Shown: positions 7,744 through 12,732 of the stretch, piece by piece
Layout: every line of letters starts with the position of its first letter
Position numbering within the stretch: position 1 is the first letter of the stretch
NCBI GenBank assembly: GCA_007121785.1
Contig: SKJX01000220.1
Coordinates: 1 to 35,031 of the forward strand
Length of the DNA stretch: 35,031 bases
Direction: 5' to 3'
Origin: Nitriliruptoraceae bacterium
Lineage (GTDB): Bacteria; Actinomycetota; Nitriliruptoria; Nitriliruptorales; Nitriliruptoraceae
Position numbers and translations under genes: made by a program
Notes under the pieces: model-generated
Told to the model about the DNA's origin: nothing
The model's input: the letters and a program-made list of their open reading frames with translations, nothing else
The model's database searches: none

Positions 7744-7798
7744 CCAGCAGGAGTTGCTGGTCGGAACACAAACAGACGACGCAAAGGAACCACGATGA
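7694..7798 (+). CDS. possible 34-codon coupled small ORF
   Basis: A frame from ATG 7694 (or GTG 7691) runs 34 codons out of frame across the end of the YrhK-like gene. Its TGA overlaps the ATG of the 203-aa gene at 7795 (ATGA). An exact anti-Shine-Dalgarno match (7685-7695) precedes and overlaps the ATG, but the spacing from AGGAGG to ATG is only about 2 bases, too short for normal initiation. The predicted peptide is basic then polar and matches nothing I know. It could be a coupling ORF or chance. Confidence 0.2.
   Translation: MTRRQRAIPRSRARRPDQQELLVGTQTDDAKEPR
7742..7762 (+). promoter_or_regulatory. perfect 8-bp intercistronic hairpin
   Basis: GACCAGCA (7742-7749), loop GGAGT, TGCTGGTC (7755-7762): a perfect stem beginning within the YrhK-like stop codon and ending about 33 bp before the next start. 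No T-tract follows, so it is more likely an mRNA stability or processing element, or a protein-binding site, than a strong terminator. Confidence 0.45.
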
Positions 7799-8406
7799 GC
7801 ACCGAGTCAAGCATCACGTCCAAGCTCGAGGAGATCAAGCGAGAGATGGATCAGACGCTTCCACATGCTTCCGAGGAAGCGAGAGCAACGCTCTTGGCGG
7901 GGATCGAAGAGCAGTTGCGCTCAGGCAAGGTGGAGCCCGGCACGACGAGCGCCGGACGGGTCGGGAGCCGCGCCGGGAAGGTGTCGGAGCTCACGGTGAT
8001 CGCTCCGCTGAAGTCCGGCGGTGCCGACCGGCTTCGCGGTCTCTTCAAGCTCACGAACGGCTACTTCGGTGCGGCCGACAGGGTCGGCACCGTGCATGAC
8101 ATGCGCTTCGTCTTCCTTCCCGGTGACGAGCAGATGCTCTTCGCCACCACCTTCGACGGCGACTGGGACTCCTACATCGATGACTTCGCCACCCAGATCC
8201 CGGTCGAGATGGACCTGCTGTTCTCCGAGGTCGAGGGCTGGCCAGGCATCCATGATCCCTCGGTGAAGGACTTCATCGTCAAGTACCAGCACACGGCGGC
8301 AGGCTGGTATGTCGCCAGCCCCGATCTGACCGTCGCCGACACCCGACGCGCACAGAAGAAGGCCGAGCTGGTCGACGAGTTCCTCGACAACGCTGGCTCC
8401 CTGTGA
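7795..8406 (+). CDS. unrecognised 203-aa protein next to DyP peroxidase
   Basis: I cannot assign a family securely. Residues 1-60 look helical and charged. From about residue 64 (SELTVIAPLKSGGADRLRG) the sequence resembles a ferredoxin-like alpha/beta domain, with HDMRFVFLPGDEQMLFATTF, then DGDWDSYIDDFATQIP and VEMDLLFSEVEGWPG. From memory, similar LLFA-x-x-FDG-x-W-x-x-YxDDF blocks occur fused to or beside haem peroxidase-type proteins, so this may be an accessory or separated domain for the peroxidase that follows 44 bp downstream; this is inference. There is no signal peptide and no long hydrophobic stretch. ATG 7795 follows AAAGGA at good spacing. It lies inside the island operon. Confidence 0.7.
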   Translation: MSTESSITSKLEEIKREMDQTLPHASEEARATLLAGIEEQLRSGKVEPGTTSAGRVGSRAGKVSELTVIAPLKSGGADRLRGLFKLTNGYFGAADRVGTVHDMRFVFLPGDEQMLFATTFDGDWDSYIDDFATQIPVEMDLLFSEVEGWPGIHDPSVKDFIVKYQHTAAGWYVASPDLTVADTRRAQKKAELVDEFLDNAGSL

Positions 8407-8450
8407 ACGCGGCATCCGTGCTCACCGCCCACTTCCCGTCCGGGTAGCCC

Positions 8451-9785
8451 ATGACGGATGCGACCGACGCGATCGATCTCGATGACCTGCAGAGCCTCGT
8501 CGTCTTCCGCCGGCCTGCGCCCTACTGGGGCAGCTTCGTTCTGGCCCGGTTCGACGACGAGGCGCAGGGACGAGCCGCGTTGCGGGGATTGCTCCCGCAC
8601 GTCGTCTCGGCGGCGGAGTGGGGAGCTGGACGGCGCAACCTCAGCGTGGCGTTGGGCCTGACCTACGAGGGCCTGGCTGCGCTGGGGGTGCCGTCCGAGT
8701 CGCTGGCCGGCCTTCCTGCACAGCTGCGCGACGGGATGGCGGCACGCGCCAGCCACCTGGGCGATGTGGGCGATAGCGCACCGGACAACTGGCAGTCCCC
8801 CTTCGGTACGGGCAGGGTCCATGCCCTCGTGTCGATCACGGCAGGCAACGAAGCGTTGTGGCGGGAGACCCTCACCGCAGCGGGCAGCGCCATCGACAAG
8901 GCCGGGGTGGAGATCGTGGGGCGCCAACATGTCGCCGCCCTCGCCGGTGCCCGAACCACCTTCGGCTACCGTGATGGCATCAGCTTCCCCAACATCGTCG
9001 GCCTGCCAGAGTCGCCGTTCACCGCTCCCGAACGTCCGGTCGCCACAGGCGAGTTCCTGTTGGGACACCCCTGCGAGAGCGGAGCAGTGCTCCCGATGCC
9101 GCAGCCTGACGTGCTCGGCAGGAATGGGATCTTCGTCGGTGTCCGCAAGATCCACACCCGTGTTGCGGCCTTCCGGCGGTTCCTGAAGGCCAACTCGAAG
9201 GATGCCGATGGCGAGGAACTCCTCGCCGCGAAGATGGTCGGGCGCTGGCGCAGTGGAGCGCCGCTCAGCCTCGCACCCACGGCCGACGATCTCTCGCTAA
9301 TGACGGATTTTGACCAGTTGAACAACTTCACCTACGCAGACGATCCCCAGGGACTCAAGTGCCCGCACGGTGCACACATCCGGCGCATGAACCCGCGCGA
9401 CACTTCCCTGGCCACCCTCTCTGACCCCCGGATCCATCGGATCATCCGCCAGGGTGCCGTCTACGGCCCGGCGCTGCCCGACGGCGTCCTCGATGATGAC
9501 GGCGCCGAACGAGGCCTGTTCTTCACCTTCATGAGTGCCCGCGCTGACGCGCTGGAGTTCCTGAAGCGGGAGTGGATCGATGACGGCAACACCTTCAACC
9601 TCGGATCTGAGCGAGACCCCATCGCGGGCAACAACGACGACGGCGAAGCCACCTTCACGATCCCGGCGCGACCCGTGCGTCGACGGCTGCGTGGGCTCGA
9701 GCGCTTCACGGTCACCAGAGGGGGCGAGTACGCCTTCGTTCCCAGCCTGACCGCGCTGCGGTGGCTGGCAGACCTCGAAACATGA
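8451..9785 (+). CDS. DyP-type haem peroxidase
   Basis: Dye-decolourising peroxidases use H2O2 to oxidise varied substrates through a haem held by a proximal histidine. The family signature GxxDG is GYRDG at residues 172-176 (inside TTFGYRDGISFP), giving the distal catalytic Asp175. The proximal ligand is most likely H309 in CPHGAHIRRMNPR, and the conserved distal Arg lies in HRIIRQGAVYGP. FFTFMSARADALEFLKREW and the C-terminal TVTRGGEYAFVPSL are also typical. It has 444 aa and no Tat signal at its N-terminus, so it is likely cytosolic. No encapsulin gene is nearby. The ATG at 8451 has a poor ribosome site; translation may be coupled to upstream genes. The neighbouring 203-aa protein may be a partner. 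Confidence 0.92.
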   Translation: MTDATDAIDLDDLQSLVVFRRPAPYWGSFVLARFDDEAQGRAALRGLLPHVVSAAEWGAGRRNLSVALGLTYEGLAALGVPSESLAGLPAQLRDGMAARASHLGDVGDSAPDNWQSPFGTGRVHALVSITAGNEALWRETLTAAGSAIDKAGVEIVGRQHVAALAGARTTFGYRDGISFPNIVGLPESPFTAPERPVATGEFLLGHPCESGAVLPMPQPDVLGRNGIFVGVRKIHTRVAAFRRFLKANSKDADGEELLAAKMVGRWRSGAPLSLAPTADDLSLMTDFDQLNNFTYADDPQGLKCPHGAHIRRMNPRDTSLATLSDPRIHRIIRQGAVYGPALPDGVLDDDGAERGLFFTFMSARADALEFLKREWIDDGNTFNLGSERDPIAGNNDDGEATFTIPARPVRRRLRGLERFTVTRGGEYAFVPSLTALRWLADLET

Positions 9786-9903
9786 GTAAGGAACGGTCTC
9801 TCGGCGCTCAGCTCAGCCGACGTCGTGATGATCGGGATGATCGGGATCGACCTGCACCGAGCACGCCAACGGCGAACGGGCGACGAGCCCACAGGAGTGA
9901 CCC

Positions 9904-9951
9904 GTGATGTCACAAGCCACGCAGCACCCGCCCGCGGGGCACTTCCGATGA
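9904..9951 (+). CDS. possible 15-codon leader ORF coupled to the amidohydrolase
   Basis: In the 162-bp gap after the peroxidase, AGGAG (9893-9897) is well placed for a GTG at 9904 or ATG at 9907. That frame encodes about 15 residues and its TGA overlaps the amidohydrolase ATG (ATGA at 9948-9951). The amidohydrolase itself has only a weak ribosome site, so reinitiation from this leader is plausible. No run of a single amino acid is present that would suggest classic attenuation. Confidence 0.3.
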   Translation: MMSQATQHPPAGHFR

Positions 9952-11213
9952 GCGAGACCCAACCGACCATGATCGTGAAGAACGTCAAGGTGTTCGACGG
10001 GGTCGATGCCGAGCTCACCGAGGGCGACGTCCTCGTGAGCGGCAGCAAGATCGTGGCTATCTCCGACGTCGCTCCCACCATCACCGACCACGTTGAGGTC
10101 ATCGATGGTGACGGCCGGGTCCTGATGCCCGGTCTCACCGACGCCCACTGTCACGTGATGATGATGTGCCACTCGACGGAGGAGATGACGACCGCCGACG
10201 TCGGTTTGATCTATGCGAACACGGTCGCAGCAGCGAACCGCACGCTGATGCGCGGATTCACCACGGTTCGCGACACCGGTGGACCGATGATCGGTATCCA
10301 ACAAGCCATCGACCAAGGTGTGATTCCCGGCCCGCGCATCTACCCGAGCGGGGCGATGATCTCCCAGACGTCCGGCCACGGTGACTTCTCGATGGTCTAC
10401 GACGTCCCCACGGCCCTCGGGGGTGTTCGACCGCGGGGCGAAGCCCTCGGGATGTCACTGGTCGCAGACGGTCGTGATCGAGTCCTTGCCGCAACCCGTG
10501 AGCAACTCAAGAAAGGTGCCACACAGATCAAACTCATGATCGGCGGTGGCGCCACCTCGCCCTACGACCCACTGGAGACGACCCAGTTCACACTTGAGGA
10601 GATCCGCGCAGCCGTGCAGGCGGCGAGCGATTACGGAACCTACGTTCTCGCACACGTCTACAACGTTGAAGGGATCCACCGAGGGATCGAAGCCGGCGTT
10701 CGTTCGATCGAACATGCGCACCTCGCCGATGAAGAAACGGTGGAATTCATGGCCGGCAAGGACGTCTGGCTAAGCACCCAGCCTTTCGTAGTTCACGACC
10801 ACCATTTCGACGATCCCTTACAGCAGGCCAAGCACGAACAGGTGTGCACGGGCACCGACAATCTGTACGAGTGGTCCAAGAAGTACGGGGTCAAGACCGC
10901 GTTCGGCACCGACATCCTGATGGAGCCCGACAAGGAGTTCCATCAGATCCTGATGCTCGCCCGCCTGGCGGAGTTCATGGAACCGATCGAAGCACTGCGG
11001 ATGGCAACATCGGTCAACGCGGAACTCTTCCGAATGTGCGGTGCCCGCGACCCGTACGCCGGCGCACCGCTCGGCGTGATCCGACCCGGTGCGTGGGCCG
11101 ACTTCCTGCTCGTCGACGGTGACCCAACGGCCGACCTGAGCATGTTCAACGACCCCGACGCCAACATCCGCGTGATCGTGAAGGACGGCATCGCCCACAA
11201 GAACACGTTGTAA
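9948..11213 (+). CDS. metal-dependent amidohydrolase (imidazolonepropionase/Xaa-Pro-type dipeptidase group)
   Basis: A TIM-barrel amidohydrolase of the COG1228 type, with two metal ions hydrolysing an amide or ester bond. Ligands are visible in order: HCH at residues 67-69 in MPGLTDAHCHVMM; the likely bridging carbamoylated Lys in TQIKLMIGGGATSPYDP; His in YVLAHVYNVEGI; His in RSIEHAHL; and Asp322 in AFGTDILM. FTTVRDTGG is typical of the prolidase/organophosphatase-like branch (Xaa-Pro or Xaa-Arg/Lys dipeptidases). The exact substrate cannot be told. ATG 9948 is chosen because residues from MIVKNVKVFDG onward match the family N-terminus; an in-frame ATG at 9825 adds an unconserved extension. 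The C-terminal 78 codons are duplicated in decayed form at 12244-12480. Confidence 0.85.
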   Translation: MSETQPTMIVKNVKVFDGVDAELTEGDVLVSGSKIVAISDVAPTITDHVEVIDGDGRVLMPGLTDAHCHVMMMCHSTEEMTTADVGLIYANTVAAANRTLMRGFTTVRDTGGPMIGIQQAIDQGVIPGPRIYPSGAMISQTSGHGDFSMVYDVPTALGGVRPRGEALGMSLVADGRDRVLAATREQLKKGATQIKLMIGGGATSPYDPLETTQFTLEEIRAAVQAASDYGTYVLAHVYNVEGIHRGIEAGVRSIEHAHLADEETVEFMAGKDVWLSTQPFVVHDHHFDDPLQQAKHEQVCTGTDNLYEWSKKYGVKTAFGTDILMEPDKEFHQILMLARLAEFMEPIEALRMATSVNAELFRMCGARDPYAGAPLGVIRPGAWADFLLVDGDPTADLSMFNDPDANIRVIVKDGIAHKNTL

Positions 11214-11240
11214 CGAGCACGTGTCCCGTACCCCAGGTCC
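10971..11240 (+). repeat. amidohydrolase 3' segment, copy A of a diverged direct repeat
   Basis: This stretch aligns without gaps to 12238-12507 (constant offset 1267). It covers the last 78 codons of the amidohydrolase plus about 20-27 bases past the stop (ACGAGC-CGTGTCCC is shared). By hand alignment about 56 of 78 residues are identical, so the copies are old or were acquired separately. Confidence 0.85.
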
Positions 11241-11445
11241 ACCGTCGGTGAGTAGGTCTTGAGGCGAGGTCTTCGACACCCCCAGCCTCACAGGTCCTCC
11301 ATGCCGCACACCGCAGCCGATACAGCCCGTCGACGTCCGACGCCCCGATATCACCCGCAGGAGGTGACGAACGAACCGCGCCATCCTGGGACAGTCGCGG
11401 CTCGCACGCGCTCCAGGGGCGCGTTTCAACGGGAGGAGCCCGAAG
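11214..11445 (+). other. 232-bp intergenic region with operator candidate
   Basis: No gene is seen between the amidohydrolase and the DUF1269-like gene. The first ~27 bases belong to the duplicated segment. The only clear signal is the inverted repeat at 11349-11368 described separately. The gap length suggests that the downstream gene has its own promoter, but I cannot place -35/-10 boxes with confidence. Confidence 0.5.
11349..11368 (+). promoter_or_regulatory. second TATCACC-N7-GGTGAC operator candidate
   Basis: TATCACC (11349-11355), 7-bp spacer, GGTGAC (11363-11368). It has the same left arm, the same spacing and nearly the same right arm as the repeat at 3089-3108, while the spacers differ (CGCAGGA against TACTACG). 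That is the pattern expected of a real binding site rather than a copied sequence. It lies 77 bp before the ATG of the DUF1269-like gene, a typical position for an activator or repressor site. Confidence 0.5.
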
Positions 11446-11961
11446 ATGATTGAGAACGTCTACGCCTACATCGGCATCTACGACTCGGAATCAGAAGCGC
11501 AAGCCGATTACGAGGCCGTCAAGGAACTTCATCACGAGGGCCTGGTCGGCACCTACGACGCTGCGGTCGTCACGAGGGACGACAAGGCGAAGATCCACGT
11601 CCACAAGCACGAGAAGCCCACCCAGCACGGCGCGTGGACGGGACTCGCGGTCGGTGCACTGGTCGGCATCTTGTTCCCGCCGTCGATCCTGGCCGGTGGC
11701 GTAGTGGGAGCCGCCGCAGGCGGATTGGTCGGCCACCTCTGGCGAGGAATGTCGCGCGGCGATCTCAAGGACCTTGGCGAGGCCCTCGACACCGGCAGCG
11801 CTTCCTTGGTGGTGATCGGTGAGTCGAAGGTCGAGGAGGCCGTCAAGAAGGAGATGAAGCGGGCTGTCCGGACCCAGGAGAAGCAGATCAAGGCTGATGC
11901 CAAGGACCTGCGCAAGGAACTCGACCAGGCGATCGACGCTGCTAAGAGCCTGGGTCAGTAA
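11446..11961 (+). CDS. DUF1269-like membrane-hairpin protein
   Basis: The 171-aa protein has an N-terminal alpha/beta domain (residues 1-60; YAYIGIYDSESEAQADYEAV, then TYDAAVVTRDDKAKIHVHKH). A glycine/alanine-rich hydrophobic hairpin follows (about residues 64-100; AWTGLAVGALVGILFPP and GGVVGAAAGGLVGHLWRGM). Then comes a second alpha/beta part (LGEALDTGSASLVVIGE) and a long charged helix with coiled-coil character (KKEMKRAVRTQEKQIKADAK). This layout is that of DUF1269/TM1P proteins, which are often general-stress proteins of unknown function. ATG 11446 follows GGGAGGAG. It is the last intact gene of the island and probably has its own promoter with the 11349-11368 operator. Confidence 0.75.
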   Translation: MIENVYAYIGIYDSESEAQADYEAVKELHHEGLVGTYDAAVVTRDDKAKIHVHKHEKPTQHGAWTGLAVGALVGILFPPSILAGGVVGAAAGGLVGHLWRGMSRGDLKDLGEALDTGSASLVVIGESKVEEAVKKEMKRAVRTQEKQIKADAKDLRKELDQAIDAAKSLGQ

Positions 11962-12029
11962 CCGCGAGGGTCCTGGGATCAGGCGGGGTTGGTTGCCAGA
12001 CTACGGGGGTCGTCGAGGTCTGGGCGGTG

Positions 12030-12203
12030 ATGGGCGAGCAGCAGAGGCTGGTGGAGGTTCCCGCGGAGCCGGTGAGCGACTCCGCGGAGGCGCCTGCAGA
12101 GGCGGTGCCGGCGCCGGGCAAGGTGTTCCGCGACTATCAACCGGGCCAGACCATGCTGATGTCACCATCGCTGGATGAGTGGCTACTGATCCACTACGGG
12201 TGA
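12030..12203 (+). mobile_element. transposase N-terminal remnant (IS1182/IS5-like)
   Basis: A 57-codon frame from ATG 12030 reads, after an Ala/Pro/Glu-rich start, GKVFRDYQPGQTMLMSPSLD followed by EW. This is the characteristic opening of IS1182-type DDE transposases (K-x-FRDY-x-P-x-Q-x-x-L-x-PPSL-x-EWLP). Homology stops abruptly at the expected EWLP, where the sequence turns into LLIHYG and a stop, so about 90% of the transposase is missing. The break lies within 15 bases of the ACTACGGGTGAT element. No terminal inverted repeats could be identified. Confidence 0.6.
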
Positions 12204-12204
12204 T
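12193..12204 (+). promoter_or_regulatory. half copy of the island operator motif
   Basis: ACTACGGGTGAT is an exact 12-base copy of 3097-3108, the right arm plus most of the spacer of the first operator. The left arm (CTGATC in place of ATCACC) is not conserved. It sits at the junction between the transposase stump and the amidohydrolase fragment, so it may be a relic of the control region of a lost second copy of the island genes. Confidence 0.35.
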
Positions 12205-12228
12205 TCGGGTTCGCGCCACGATCGGGAC

Positions 12229-12480
12229 GACCTGTCGGAGTTCATGGAACCGATCGAAGCGCTCTGGATGGCAACCTCGGCCAACGCCGAACTCTTCCCG
12301 ATGTGCGGCTTCCGCGACCCCTACATCGACGCCCCGCTCAGCGTGATCCAACCCGGCGCATGGACCGACCTCCTGCTCGTCGACGGAGACCCCACGACCG
12401 GCCTCAGCTCGTTCAGCGACCCTGACGCCAACATCCCATTGATCGCCAAGGACAGCATCGCCCACGAGTGCATGCGGTGA
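12229..12480 (+). pseudogene. C-terminal fragment of a second amidohydrolase copy
   Basis: From about codon DLSEF at 12229, and clearly from ATG 12244, the frame matches residues 344-421 of the intact amidohydrolase (9948-11213): FMEPIEAL, MATS-x-NAELF, MCG-x-RDPY, PGAW-x-D-x-LLVDGDPT, DPDANI and the IAH terminus. About 56 of 78 residues are identical. The metal-binding barrel is absent, so the fragment cannot be active. Similarity continues past the stop. It marks a lost paralogue, probably deleted together with the rest of the adjoining transposon. Confidence 0.85.
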
Positions 12481-12732
12481 CGAGCGCGTGTCCCAGATCG
12501 AGGGTCCCGCGGCTGATGGGCCAGTGAGGCCCGAGGCGGCGCGAACGGTCCGAGGTGCGCCTGACCCCAGGCTCGGGGTCGGTGAGGTTGCGCTGCGGGT
12601 GGTCTGTTGGCCGCGCGGTCGCGGCCGCCCGGACCCCGCCAGCTGGCAGCGTTCGACCACCTCGGAACCGTCGAGGCCTTCACCGCGACGCTCGGCCTTC
12701 CTGCGGTGGCCGCGCTCGTCCGGGCGCTCCCC
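12481..12732. other. gene-free 252 bp between island debris and the LAL regulator
   Basis: I see no gene here. The first ~27 bases continue the repeat of the amidohydrolase 3' flank. GACCCC (12563-12568) and GGGGTC (12575-12580) form a 6-bp inverted repeat with a 6-nt loop that could act as a weak terminator for the convergent transcription units; no T-tract follows on either strand. Confidence 0.4.

Noticed and set aside
8403-8447. Short GTG frame overlapping the stop of the 203-aa gene before the peroxidase
   Set aside because: No added Shine-Dalgarno and the stop does not overlap the peroxidase start; likely chance.
2565-12500. Second copy of the tRNA-Gly 3' end as attR of the island
   Set aside because: No match to the tRNA 3' segment was found downstream in the window, so the right boundary of an integrated element cannot be fixed.
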